Source: Actinomycetota bacterium
GTDB lineage: Bacteria; Actinomycetota; Actinomycetes; Nanopelagicales; Nanopelagicaceae
Direction of reading: 5' to 3'
Assembly (NCBI GenBank): GCA_027731885.1
Contig: JAQCAO010000072.1
Coordinates: forward strand, 1-6,411
DNA length: 6,411 nucleotides
In this document: piece by piece, positions 1 through 6,192 of the stretch
Layout of the letters: each line of letters starts with the position of its first letter
Position numbering within the stretch: position 1 is the stretch's first letter
Notes under the pieces: model-generated
The model's input: only the letters and a program-made list of their open reading frames with translations
Databases searched by the model: none
Told to the model about the DNA's origin: nothing
Position numbers and translations under genes: made by a program

Positions 1-130
1 TGGAGGGAGGCGGTAGTGGCCACATCCTCATCAAATGTCGATTTAGCGTTCAAGCGAGAAACCTCTTTCCGTTGGCGCGACTCTACGCTCCGTGCGCAGT
101 TTTGAGCAAGTAAAGAAGTAAGATTCGCAA
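1..130. other. Unassigned upstream stretch, probably the 3' end of a preceding gene plus spacer
   Basis: No gene can be named here. On the + strand two frames run open from the window edge: one ends at a TGA at 103-105 (34 codons, ending R-A-Q-F) and one at a TAA at 111-113 (36 codons, ending V-L-S-K). The third frame has a stop at 14-16. Either open frame could be the tail of a gene 17-25 nt upstream of scpA. In many actinobacteria the gene before scpA encodes a Soj/ParA-like ATPase, but neither tail resembles the ParA C-terminus as I know it. No clear promoter or terminator is visible. The antisense frame across this region looks like a by-product of the scpA coding pattern. Confidence 0.3.
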
Positions 131-1018
131 GTGGATATTGAGTCAGAAGGCGCGATCGCCCTAACCGCTGCGCCTGCGCCAGGAAGCGCGGATGTTGAGG
201 TCGGCGCAGGTTTTAGCGTCCATCTCGGTAACTTTGATGGTCCATTTGATCTACTTCTCCAGCTGATTTCGCGCCACAAGATGGATATCACTGAGGTCTC
301 ACTCAGTATGGTCACCGATGAGTTCATCGCATTTATCAGGGCTCTCGAAGCCTCTGGTGAGGGATGGCGCTTAGACCAAGCGACTGAGTTCTTGGTGATA
401 GCTGCGACCCTGCTCGATCTAAAGGCGGCGCGCCTACTTCCGAGCGGTGAGGTGGAAGATGAGGAAGATCTAGCCCTCCTTGAGGCGCGAGATATCCTCT
501 TTGCACGCCTACTTCAATACCGCGCCTTTAAGGAGATCGCCGCGACCTTTGCCCTACAGATCGAGGCGGCCGATAAATCATTTGCCCGCGTCGTGGCCCT
601 TGACCCTGCGCTCTCAGCGCTTCTACCCGAGGTCCTGATAGGCGTGGGTCCTACCCGCTTTGCGGCGATAGCGCAGCGGTGTCTGACCCCCAAGGTTGCG
701 CCGATAGTTGCGGTTCAACACCTTCTCTCCAGCCAGGTCAGCGTAGCCGAGGAGGCGAAACGGGTGGTAGATGCTCTTCGTGCGGGCCGCACCGTTAGTT
801 TCCGGCATCTGATCTCTGACGCTGATTCAACCCTAGTAGTAGTCGCAAGGTTCCTGGCCCTCCTTGATCTTTACCGCCAGGGCGTCCTGCGCTTTGACCA
901 GGTGGTAGCCCTTGGCGAACTGCAGATCAGCTGGACTGGACCTGATTCGGGCGAGATAGAGGCGACAGATGAATTTGATCTCCCAGCAAACCAGATAGAA
1001 GAGGCTGAAAATGTCTAA
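131..1018 (+). CDS. scpA: Segregation and condensation protein A (ScpA, kleisin subunit of SMC-ScpAB)
   Basis: ScpA is the kleisin of the bacterial condensin. Its N-terminal domain contacts the SMC neck, its C-terminal winged helix contacts the SMC head, and the middle binds an ScpB dimer, so the complex compacts and separates sister chromosomes. In this 295-residue protein the family core starts at residue 28 with F-S-V-H-L, then N-F-D-G-P-F-D-L-L-L (34-43) and H-K-M-D-I-T-E-V (49-56). The EFLVIAATLLDLKAARLLP block (86-104) is typical. An acidic linker follows (107-120), and the C-terminal winged helix is near 195-268. Residues 1-27 are an Ala/Gly/Pro-rich extension. The GTG at 131 is the likely start: an in-frame TAA lies at 119-121 and I see no other start codon before the core. 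The ribosome site is weak (AAAGAAG at 112-118, 12 nt away). The stop overlaps scpB, implying coupled translation. Confidence 0.95.
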   Translation: MDIESEGAIALTAAPAPGSADVEVGAGFSVHLGNFDGPFDLLLQLISRHKMDITEVSLSMVTDEFIAFIRALEASGEGWRLDQATEFLVIAATLLDLKAARLLPSGEVEDEEDLALLEARDILFARLLQYRAFKEIAATFALQIEAADKSFARVVALDPALSALLPEVLIGVGPTRFAAIAQRCLTPKVAPIVAVQHLLSSQVSVAEEAKRVVDALRAGRTVSFRHLISDADSTLVVVARFLALLDLYRQGVLRFDQVVALGELQISWTGPDSGEIEATDEFDLPANQIEEAENV

Positions 1019-1562
1019 TCCCGAGGTTGAACGTTCGATTGAAGCGATCCTGATGGTGGTGGATGAGCCGGTCACCGAGCTGACTTTAGCCTCGGTCTTG
1101 GGTGTAACGGTTGATGAGGTAGTCGCTGCGCTGACCAATCTGACTGGCTCGTACGAGGGTCGTGGTTTCTGCCTTAAGGCGATCAACGGGGGATGGCGCT
1201 TCTACAGTAACCCAGATTGTTCGGCGGTCGTGGAGAAGTTTGTTCTAGATGGCCAGCAGAATCGATTGACGCAGGCCGCCCTCGAGACCCTTGCGGTAAT
1301 CGCCTACCGCCAACCAGTCTCACGAGCGCGGGTCTCGGCGATTCGTGGGGTAAATGTGGAAGCTGTTATGAAGACTCTGGTCACTCGCGGCTTGGTAGAA
1401 GAGCATGGCCTTGAGCCTGAAACGGGGGCGATCTTATATAAGACCACGAGTTACTTTCTTGAGCGCCTTGGCCTTAACTCATTAGGCGACCTACCCGCGC
1501 TTGCGCCATATCTGCCCGACCTTGACCGGCTCGATGAGGTCCTTGAATCTCTTACTGATTAG
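1011..1562 (+). CDS. scpB: Segregation and condensation protein B (ScpB)
   Basis: ScpB forms dimers that bind the central part of ScpA and stimulate the SMC ATPase cycle on the nucleoid. The 183-residue product has the expected two winged-helix domains: one at about 4-80 (S-I-E-A-I-L-M-V-V-D-E-P, 9-20, then G-W-R-F-Y-S, 61-66) and one at about 85-160. The signature LTQAALETLAVIAYRQPVSR spans 86-105, followed by I-R-G-V-N (111-115) and the R-G-L-V-E-E turn (126-131). The tail Y-F-L-E-R-L-G-L (148-155) and G-D-L-P-A-L (159-164) is also typical. The ATG at 1011 overlaps the last 8 nt of scpA. AAGAGG at 999-1004, 6 nt before the ATG, supports this start. Nothing is missing, and length and context match family norms. 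Confidence 0.96.
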   Translation: MSNPEVERSIEAILMVVDEPVTELTLASVLGVTVDEVVAALTNLTGSYEGRGFCLKAINGGWRFYSNPDCSAVVEKFVLDGQQNRLTQAALETLAVIAYRQPVSRARVSAIRGVNVEAVMKTLVTRGLVEEHGLEPETGAILYKTTSYFLERLGLNSLGDLPALAPYLPDLDRLDEVLESLTD

Positions 1563-1581
1563 CCAATTCTCAAGGGGCCAT

Positions 1582-1610
1582 TTGGCCACGCTCTCGCTCT
1601 AGCGTAGACT
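1582..1610 (+). promoter_or_regulatory. Candidate sigma70-type promoter upstream of the pseudouridine synthase gene
   Basis: TTGGCC at 1582-1587 and TAGACT at 1605-1610 are 17 nt apart. Each matches the -35 (TTGACA) or -10 (TATAAT) consensus at 4 of 6 positions. A transcript would begin near 1617 and carry a leader of about 70 nt. The 123-nt gap after scpB leaves room for a promoter, while the other gene junctions nearby are tight. The GGCC-ATTT-GGCC hairpin (1576-1587) overlaps the -35 element but has only four base pairs and no T-run, so I do not call it a terminator. This rests on consensus matching only. Confidence 0.25.
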
Positions 1611-1673
1611 CGCCCACTCAAGCCTTCCGCTTCCATAGCGCCCGCGCCCAGATTTATCGGGGTTTAGGGGTAT

Positions 1674-1681
1674 GGGGGAGG
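1674..1681 (+). promoter_or_regulatory. Shine-Dalgarno site that decides the pseudouridine synthase start
   Basis: GGGGGAGG ends 4 nt before the ATG at 1686 and is the only strong purine-rich ribosome site nearby. Two other in-frame ATGs follow at 1701 and 1716. The third would give a protein starting M-P-E-I-R-L-N-K, close to where the S4 domain normally begins. The Shine-Dalgarno position favours 1686, although 4 nt is a rather short spacing. Confidence 0.6.
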
Positions 1682-1685
1682 TCAA

Positions 1686-2429
1686 ATGCGACTGTCGAGA
1701 ATGGATAGCCACGAAATGCCCGAGATCCGCCTTAATAAGATAATCGCCGACGCTGGAATCACCAGTCGTCGTGGCGCAGATGAGTTGATAATCGAAGGCC
1801 GCGTGAGCGTTGATGGCTTCGTAATTCGTGAGCTCGGGGCTAAATTCGACCCTAATTTGGTTAAAGTCTCGGTCGATGGCGAGACAATTACGCGGTCAAT
1901 GTCTAAGACTTATTTAGCACTTCATAAGCCAAAGGGCGTTCTGTCTACGATGTTCGACCCTGAAGGGCGTCCCTCACTCTCGGACTTTATCAACCTGCGC
2001 ACTGAGCGGTTATTTCACGTTGGACGCTTAGATAAAGACTCGGAGGGGCTCATTCTCTTAACAAATGATGGTGATCTTACCTTTCGCGCAACCCACCCCT
2101 CGTTTGGGCTTGAGAAGACATACATTATTGAATTTGATGGAAAGCTCCCAACCGGAGTAGACAAGGTCCTGCTAAAAGGTATCGAGTTAGAAGATGGGAT
2201 GGGCAGGGTTCTCTCCTTTAAGCAACTCTCGCCACAATGGATCGAGGTCAGCATTCACGAAGGCCGATATCACATCATCCGCCGATTGATGGAGGCGGTC
2301 GATGTAAAGGTACTTCGCTTGGTCAGAACAAAGTTTGGTCCGATCTCCCTTGGGGATACCGTTGAAGGAAGATGGCGAGATCTCAATAGCGGTGAATTAG
2401 CAAACCTACAAAAAGCTTTAGATTTATAA
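1686..2429 (+). CDS. rluB: rRNA pseudouridine synthase, RsuA/RluB family (S4 domain plus catalytic domain)
   Basis: Members of this family convert specific uridines in rRNA to pseudouridine: RluB at 23S U2605 and RsuA at 16S U516 in E. coli numbering. The 247-residue product begins with an S4 RNA-binding domain at about 14-66 (I-R-L-N-K-I-I-A-D-A-G, 14-24; S-R-R-G-A-D-E-L, 27-34). The catalytic domain follows. The motif G-R-L-D-K-D-S-E-G-L-I-L-L-T-N (113-127) fits the family signature, with D116 as the expected nucleophile. A second conserved block is E-G-R-Y-H-I-I-R-R-L (192-201), then V-L-R-L-V-R-T-K-F-G-P-I (209-220). The H-I-I-R-R version is less usual than the common N-R-Q-V-R-R but lies within family variation. 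Actinobacteria usually carry this gene beside scpAB, so rluB is the likely name; sequence alone does not settle RluB versus RsuA. Sample blocks here are about 43-52% GC, lower than most of scpA. Confidence 0.9.
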   Translation: MRLSRMDSHEMPEIRLNKIIADAGITSRRGADELIIEGRVSVDGFVIRELGAKFDPNLVKVSVDGETITRSMSKTYLALHKPKGVLSTMFDPEGRPSLSDFINLRTERLFHVGRLDKDSEGLILLTNDGDLTFRATHPSFGLEKTYIIEFDGKLPTGVDKVLLKGIELEDGMGRVLSFKQLSPQWIEVSIHEGRYHIIRRLMEAVDVKVLRLVRTKFGPISLGDTVEGRWRDLNSGELANLQKALDL

Positions 2430-2449
2430 CGTTTAATCAACATTGTATA

Positions 2450-2465
2450 GTTTTAACTTTAAAAC
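2450..2465 (+). repeat. Small AT-rich inverted repeat just after the pseudouridine synthase gene
   Basis: GTTTTA and TAAAAC flank the loop ACTT, giving a perfect 6-bp stem 21 nt after the stop codon. The stem has only one G-C pair and no T-run follows, so it is a poor intrinsic terminator. In such AT-rich DNA it may be chance. Confidence 0.25.
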
Positions 2466-2501
2466 CATATGTAGATAATAAAAATCGAAGAGGAAATAAT
2501 A

Positions 2502-2556
2502 AGGTTTTATCGACATTTATAAGAAATATGACGCTCAGGGAAGCCATTTAAAACCT
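2502..2556. repeat. 8-bp inverted repeat AGGTTTTA / TAAAACCT
   Basis: AGGTTTTA at 2502-2509 is the exact reverse complement of TAAAACCT at 2549-2556, with 39 nt between. A further copy, TTTAAAACC at 2458-2466, repeats directly as TTTAAAACC at 2547-2555. The arms could form a long-loop stem or be paired protein-binding sites. Low complexity makes coincidence a serious alternative. Confidence 0.3.
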
Positions 2557-2558
2557 AT

Positions 2559-2568
2559 TTATCGATAA
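2559..2568. repeat. Perfect 10-bp palindrome TTATCGATAA with two related elements
   Basis: TTATCGATAA is fully self-complementary. TTATCGA also occurs at 2507-2513, and a near-palindrome, TTAATCGATATAA, at 2633-2645. Three elements sharing an ATCGA core within about 140 nt upstream of aroH look operator-like, but no known regulator can be assigned from sequence alone. Confidence 0.3.
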
Positions 2569-2603
2569 TCCCAATATCTCAACCTTCGGAGTTAGTTATC
2601 AGA

Positions 2604-2619
2604 GGTCGCAGATGCGATC
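2604..2619 (+). repeat. Short hairpin overlapping the start of a candidate upstream reading frame
   Basis: GGTCGC and GCGATC can pair as six base pairs (one of them G-U) around the loop AGAT. This is the GC-richest structure in the AT-rich gap. The start codon ATG at 2612-2614 lies across the loop and 3' arm, and part of its ribosome site lies in the 5' arm, so a folded hairpin would hide that start. Confidence 0.3.
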
Positions 2620-2671
2620 ACAGGAAAAACCGTTAATCGATATAAGGTTAAAAATATTTAGTGAGTTATAA
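2612..2671 (+). CDS. Possible 19-residue upstream (leader) peptide
   Basis: An ATG at 2612 opens a 19-codon frame ending at TAA 2669-2671, encoding MRSQEKPLIDIRLKIFSEL. AGAGG at 2601-2605 lies 6 nt upstream, a good Shine-Dalgarno position, and the frame ends 33 nt before the aroH start. A leader peptide controlling aromatic amino acid genes would be expected to be rich in Phe or Tyr codons. This one has a single Phe and no Tyr or Trp, which argues against classical attenuation. No function is recognised, and it may be a chance frame. Confidence 0.2.
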   Translation: MRSQEKPLIDIRLKIFSEL

Positions 2672-2692
2672 ATACCGCATAGAAATGAAGGT

Positions 2693-2698
2693 AAGGGG
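2693..2698 (+). promoter_or_regulatory. Shine-Dalgarno site bearing on the aroH start choice
   Basis: AAGGGG lies 6 nt before a TTG at 2705 and 12 nt before the in-frame ATG at 2711. Spacing favours TTG; codon preference favours ATG. The two differ by two residues (M-P versus direct M-S-S), so function is unaffected. Confidence 0.5.
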
Positions 2699-2704
2699 TA
2701 CGAT

Positions 2705-3076
2705 TTGCCAATGTCTAGCGTCAGAGCGGTACGTGGAGCGACCCAAGCATCGGCTAACTCAGCTGAGGCTATCGGGGTTGCAACTAAAGAGCTCCTCCTT
2801 GAAATGCTGAGCGCCAACCAGCTGACACCCGCCGATGTAATCTCGGTCATCTTCACAGTTAGCCCGGATCTCAACGCCGCCTTTCCCGCAGGTTCAGCCC
2901 GAGAACTTGGTTTTAGCGAGGTTCCTCTAATTTGTAGCGTGGAAATCAATGTACCGGGAGCCCTTGAACGGACAATCAGGGTCATGGCGCACGTGGAGAC
3001 GAGCCTTTCCAAGAGCGAGATCTCGCATATCTACCTCCGCGCAGCGAAATCCCTTCGTAGAGATATCGCCCAATAA
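2705..3076 (+). CDS. aroH: Chorismate mutase, AroH class (monofunctional, trimeric type)
   Basis: This enzyme rearranges chorismate to prephenate, the branch-point step to phenylalanine and tyrosine, in the cytoplasm. The 123-residue product matches Bacillus subtilis AroH in length and order: V-R-A-V-R-G-A-T (6-13), K-E-L-L-L-E-M-L (28-35), the block VIFTVSPDLNAAFPAGSARE (48-67) and P-L-I-C-S-V-E-I-N-V-P-G (74-85). The active-site residues known from the B. subtilis enzyme are all present. R10, F60, R66, C77, E80, R92 and Y110 here correspond to R7, F57, R63, C75, E78, R90 and Y108 there. The start is TTG 2705 by Shine-Dalgarno spacing or ATG 2711. tyrA, encoding the next pathway step, begins 17 nt downstream, so the two are almost certainly co-transcribed. 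The AT-rich gap upstream probably holds their promoter. Confidence 0.95.
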   Translation: MPMSSVRAVRGATQASANSAEAIGVATKELLLEMLSANQLTPADVISVIFTVSPDLNAAFPAGSARELGFSEVPLICSVEINVPGALERTIRVMAHVETSLSKSEISHIYLRAAKSLRRDIAQ

Positions 3077-3093
3077 GTGAGAAAAGGTTAGAA

Positions 3094-4182
3094 ATGGAGC
3101 CCTTTTCACCCAATCAACCCCCGTTTAAGAGCGTTCGAATCGTTGGCTCTGGGCTAATTGGGACATCTATCGGTCTCGCTCTGGTCGCGCAAGGTATTGA
3201 AGTAGATATGCGAGATATAGATAACCGCGCAGAACTATTGGCTCGAGATCTAGTTAAATCGCAGGAGATCGCAGATCCCGAGATAACTATCCTCGCCCTA
3301 CCGAGCAGCGCCCTTGCCGGCGCTCTTGAGAGCGAGTTTGCTCGCAACCCAGCATCGAAATTTATAGATGTTAGTAGCGTTAAGACTAAACCTTTACTCG
3401 ATGTATCAACTTCCTCGATCCCTGGCAGCAATTTTCTAGCCACCCATCCGATGGCGGGGCGCGAGGTCGGAGGAGCTGAGTCAGCTCGCGCCGATCTCTT
3501 TCAATCCCGGAGCTGGGTCTATCTTCCCGTCAATCTAGCCGGCGTTCCAGTTGGCTCTGATTTGATCTCCGCAGGGCTCTGGTTGATCAAGGCGCTAGGA
3601 GCTACTCCAGTTGCAATGGAGGCGAGAGAGCACGATCGAGCGGTGGCGCTGGTTTCGCACCTTCCACAGGCGGTCTCCTCTTTACTGGCAGCGCAACTCA
3701 CTTCAGGTGATGGTTCAGCGTTGACGCTAGCTGGGGCTGGACTTCGCGATACAACGCGAATTGCAGCTTCAAGCGCACCTCTTTGGGACGAGATCTTGAC
3801 CTTAAACGCCGCTGAATTGCTGCCGCTATTGATAAATCTACAAAGCGATCTTGGCGCGCTAATTGAGGCACTAAAGAGCGGTAGATCGGTCTCATCCTTC
3901 ATTGAAAAGGGCGCTCAAGGAAGAGCGTTGATCCCAGGCAAGCACGGGGGAGTGGCGCGCGAGTACACCTACTTGCCCGTCGTTATTGAAGATAAACCCG
4001 GTCAATTAGCTTCCCTGGTCTCAGAGTGCGCCGCCGCTAATGTAAATATCGAAGATCTAACAATCGAACACTCACCAGGGCAATTTACGGGACTGATTAC
4101 CCTTGCGCTCTCAAAGAGCGATGCTGAAGTTCTTAGCAAGCATCTAATTGCTTCGGGATGGAACGTTCACGCTCCGAGATAG
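3094..4182 (+). CDS. tyrA: Prephenate dehydrogenase with C-terminal ACT domain
   Basis: It oxidatively decarboxylates prephenate to 4-hydroxyphenylpyruvate, the direct precursor of tyrosine. The 362-residue protein has an N-terminal Rossmann fold with G-S-G-L-I-G (18-23). The acidic D41 and D43 near the expected end of the second strand suggest NAD+ rather than NADP+ (inference). Conserved catalytic blocks follow: D-V-S-S-V-K (92-97), T-H-P-M-A-G-R-E (117-124), E-H-D-R-A-V-A-L-V-S-H-L-P-Q (179-192) and L-R-D-T-T-R-I-A (217-224). The helical dimerisation region runs to about 280. Residues 293-362 (L-P-V-V-I-E-D-K-P-G-Q-L onward) form an ACT domain, a ligand-binding module that often senses tyrosine in this family, so feedback inhibition is plausible. 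AAAAGG at 3082-3087 lies 6 nt before the ATG. There is no fused chorismate mutase domain; AroH next door supplies that step. Confidence 0.95.
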   Translation: MEPFSPNQPPFKSVRIVGSGLIGTSIGLALVAQGIEVDMRDIDNRAELLARDLVKSQEIADPEITILALPSSALAGALESEFARNPASKFIDVSSVKTKPLLDVSTSSIPGSNFLATHPMAGREVGGAESARADLFQSRSWVYLPVNLAGVPVGSDLISAGLWLIKALGATPVAMEAREHDRAVALVSHLPQAVSSLLAAQLTSGDGSALTLAGAGLRDTTRIAASSAPLWDEILTLNAAELLPLLINLQSDLGALIEALKSGRSVSSFIEKGAQGRALIPGKHGGVAREYTYLPVVIEDKPGQLASLVSECAAANVNIEDLTIEHSPGQFTGLITLALSKSDAEVLSKHLIASGWNVHAPR

Positions 4183-4191
4183 AATATGAAC

Positions 4192-4218
4192 TGCGCAAAT
4201 TAATCTTGATATGCGCAA
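4192..4218. repeat. Paired TGCGCAA repeat in the tyrA/cmk-der gap
   Basis: TGCGCAA occurs at 4192-4198 and again at 4212-4218. The start-to-start distance is 20 nt, about two helical turns, and the inner TGCGCA is itself a palindrome. Such spacing would place two binding sites on one DNA face, upstream of the cmk-der ribosome site (GGGAAG, 4227-4232). No regulator is known to me for this motif, and two heptamers may coincide by chance. Confidence 0.3.
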
Positions 4219-4239
4219 GCAACGATGGGAAGTAAGTAA

Positions 4240-6192
4240 ATGATCGTCGTAGCTATAGATGGACCAAGTGGTGCCGGTAAGTCGAGCACTGCGAAAGCGA
4301 TCGCAAAGCGCGCCGGATGGAGTTACCTAGATACCGGTGCTTTATACCGCGCTGTTACTTGGCTGGCACAACGCGAAAACGTTGAGGATGCAACAGATCT
4401 TTTGGCAGCGCTGAAGAGGTTTCCATTACGCTTTGTTGCAAATCCCGACAACCCAGAAGTTTTTGTAGGTGATATTTGCGTTAACTCAGAGATTCGTACC
4501 GAAATAGTCACTGACGCGGTGAGTAAATTTAGCGCCCTCGCTGAAATTCGCGCTGAGTTGTTGATCGTGCAGCGAAAATTTATTGCGAGTGCTGATCGTG
4601 GAATGGTCGTTGAAGGTCGCGATATAGGTACTGTTGTTGCACCAGATGCCGCGTTAAAGATTTATCTACAAGCAGATATCACCGCCCGCGCCGAACGTAG
4701 ATCAGCAGAGATAGATGCAACGTCAAAGGAAGTTGGAGAGTCCCTCACTGCACGTGATCAAATTGATTCAACGCGCGCTGTTTCTCCATTGGCCAAAGCG
4801 GTTGATGCGGTATTAATCGATTCAACCGATCTAACATTGCAAGAGACCGCAGATCGCATTTGGGAGTTATTAAGAGAACGCTCTTTGCTGGGGCTTCCAA
4901 TAGTTGCGATCCTAGGCAGACCAAATGTCGGAAAATCGACTCTAATCAATCGCTTTATTGGTCGTCGTGAAGCGATCGTCGAAGATACCCCTGGCGTAAC
5001 TCGTGATCGCGTTCAGTATGAATGCGAATGGGGCGGGCGGCGATTTATTGTTATGGACACTGGTGGTTGGGAATCAAAACCTGATGGAATTTCTGTGCAA
5101 GTTAGCGCATCTGCAGAACTCGCGATGCAAGAAGCGGATGTTCTAGCCTTTGTTGTAGATGCACACGTGGGAGCTCTCGATGAAGATGACATCTTGGTTC
5201 AAGAACTGCGTAAAGTGAAGAAGCCGATGGTTTTGGTCGCCAATAAAGTTGATAGCGATGTGGATGAGGCAGATGCGCACGCGTTGTGGAATCTAGGGCT
5301 AGGTGAACCAAGATTTGTTTCAGCACTTCATGGTCGCGGCAGTGGCGATCTGCTGGATTACATTGTCTCTGAAATGCCTGAGGTCGGAGGCGCGCAAACG
5401 CAAGATGGTTATCGCAAGATCGCCTTGATCGGTCGACCGAATGTAGGTAAATCAAGTTTGCTAAATGCCTTAGCTGGTGAAAATCGTTCTATCGTCGATG
5501 AGGTTGCAGGTACAACTCGTGATCCTGTAGATGAATTAATTGAATTTGGCGGATCGATCTGGCGTTTTATCGATACTGCGGGTTTACGGAAGAGAGCAAA
5601 TCAGGCAAGCGGTACAGATTATTACGCAACCTTAAGAACTCAGGCGGCACTTGAAAGATGTGAGTGTGCAGTTGTTGTACTCGATGCATCAGTACCAATT
5701 TCAGAGCAGGATCTACGGGTTATCACCATGGTTGAAGAAGCGGGCAAGGCGATGGTGATCGTGATGAATAAGTGGGATCTAGTGGATGAAGATCGTCGTA
5801 ACCAATTGGATCGCGAGATCGATCGTCACTTGGATCAAGTCGAATGGGCGCAACGAGTCAATGTGGCAGCTAAAACTGGTTGGCACAGGGATCGCTTAGC
5901 ACCAGCGCTTCGCACCGCAATAGATAGTTGGGAGCGACGTGTGCCCACCGCCAAACTCAACTCATTCCTTGGAGCACTTATCGGTGCAACTCCACCACCG
6001 GTTCGTGGCGGCAAACAACCAAAGATTTACTATGCAACGCAAGCAGGTATCGCACCACCTAAGTTTGTAATCTTTTCGAGCGGCTGGATCGAAGCTTCAT
6101 ATCGCAGGTTTATTGAACGCCGTCTTCGCGAGGAGTTTGGTTTTCCAGGCACTCCTGTCCAAGTTGCGATCCGAGTAAAAGAACGCGATTAA
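4240..6192 (+). CDS. cmk-der: Bifunctional cytidylate kinase / ribosome-assembly GTPase Der (fused)
   Basis: One 650-residue chain joins two enzymes. Residues 1 to about 214 are cytidylate kinase, which phosphorylates CMP and dCMP with ATP: P-loop G-P-S-G-A-G-K-S-S (8-16), L-D-T-G-A-L-Y-R-A (30-38), [10 protein letters not shown] (126-135) and the R-D-Q-I-D-S-T-R segment (172-179). Residues from about 219 are Der (EngA), a tandem GTPase for 50S ribosomal subunit assembly. GTPase domain 1 has G-R-P-N-V-G-K-S-T (226-234), G-V-T-R-D (252-256), D-T-G-G (273-276) and N-K-V-D (335-338). Domain 2 has G-R-P-N-V-G-K-S-S (398-406), G-T-T-R-D (424-428), D-T-A-G (445-448) and N-K-W-D (510-513). Its G5 box reads A-A-K-T-G rather than the usual S-A-K-T-G. 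The KH-like domain spans about 568-650. The linker is only about five residues. The fusion is known in several actinobacteria. ATG 4240 has GGGAAG 7 nt upstream. Base composition is lower in GC than its neighbours. Confidence 0.95.
   Translation: MIVVAIDGPSGAGKSSTAKAIAKRAGWSYLDTGALYRAVTWLAQRENVEDATDLLAALKRFPLRFVANPDNPEVFVGDICVNSEIRTEIVTDAVSKFSALAEIRAELLIVQRKFIASADRGMVVEGRDIGTVVAPDAALKIYLQADITARAERRSAEIDATSKEVGESLTARDQIDSTRAVSPLAKAVDAVLIDSTDLTLQETADRIWELLRERSLLGLPIVAILGRPNVGKSTLINRFIGRREAIVEDTPGVTRDRVQYECEWGGRRFIVMDTGGWESKPDGISVQVSASAELAMQEADVLAFVVDAHVGALDEDDILVQELRKVKKPMVLVANKVDSDVDEADAHALWNLGLGEPRFVSALHGRGSGDLLDYIVSEMPEVGGAQTQDGYRKIALIGRPNVGKSSLLNALAGENRSIVDEVAGTTRDPVDELIEFGGSIWRFIDTAGLRKRANQASGTDYYATLRTQAALERCECAVVVLDASVPISEQDLRVITMVEEAGKAMVIVMNKWDLVDEDRRNQLDREIDRHLDQVEWAQRVNVAAKTGWHRDRLAPALRTAIDSWERRVPTAKLNSFLGALIGATPPPVRGGKQPKIYYATQAGIAPPKFVIFSSGWIEASYRRFIERRLREEFGFPGTPVQVAIRVKERD

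Larger units (their letters stand above)
2430..2704. other. AT-rich intergenic region before aroH
   Basis: These 275 nt are far richer in A+T than any gene here. Hand counts give 14 G/C in 2461-2520, 21 in 2521-2580, 27 in 2581-2640 and 17 in 2641-2700. No long reading frame, tRNA or recognised riboswitch is present. It contains small inverted repeats, three ATCGA-centred elements and several -10-like hexamers (TATAGT 2446-2451, GATAAT 2564-2569, TATAAA 2667-2672), none with a convincing -35 at 16-18 nt. No GC-rich hairpin followed by a T-run is visible, so no intrinsic terminator is called for the upstream gene. The most natural role is the promoter and control region of the aroH-tyrA module; remnant insertion DNA is an alternative. 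Confidence 0.6.

Noticed and set aside
43..327. 94-codon open frame on the minus strand over the scpA start
   Set aside because: It is antisense to the conserved ScpA core, has a low-complexity Ser/Arg-rich product without recognisable motifs, and fits a by-product of coding in the opposite strand.
833..1186. 117-codon minus-strand frame across the scpA/scpB junction
   Set aside because: It lies opposite two well supported conserved genes and its product shows no domain features.
1576..1587. GGCC-ATTT-GGCC hairpin after scpB as a terminator
   Set aside because: The stem has only four pairs and is followed by a mixed C/T sequence without a T-run, so intrinsic termination is not supported.
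2528..2551. Seven-codon frame (MTLREAI) in the AT-rich gap
   Set aside because: It is too short and has no clear ribosome site; such frames are expected by chance.
2430..2704. T-box, riboswitch or tRNA in the gap before aroH
   Set aside because: I could not find a T-box consensus, a cloverleaf or any riboswitch core I recognise, and no anti-terminator/terminator pair is visible.
2599..3012. 137-codon minus-strand frame opposite aroH reaching into the AT-rich gap
   Set aside because: Most of it mirrors the aroH coding sequence, whose active-site residues are all intact on the + strand; the extension into the gap shows nothing recognisable.
3519..3902. 127-codon minus-strand frame inside tyrA
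   Set aside because: It is fully antisense to conserved TyrA segments, and its product is Ser/Ala-rich without motifs.
5102..5455. 117-codon minus-strand frame inside der
   Set aside because: It is antisense to GTPase domain 1; the His/Arg/Leu-rich product is typical of a shadow frame.
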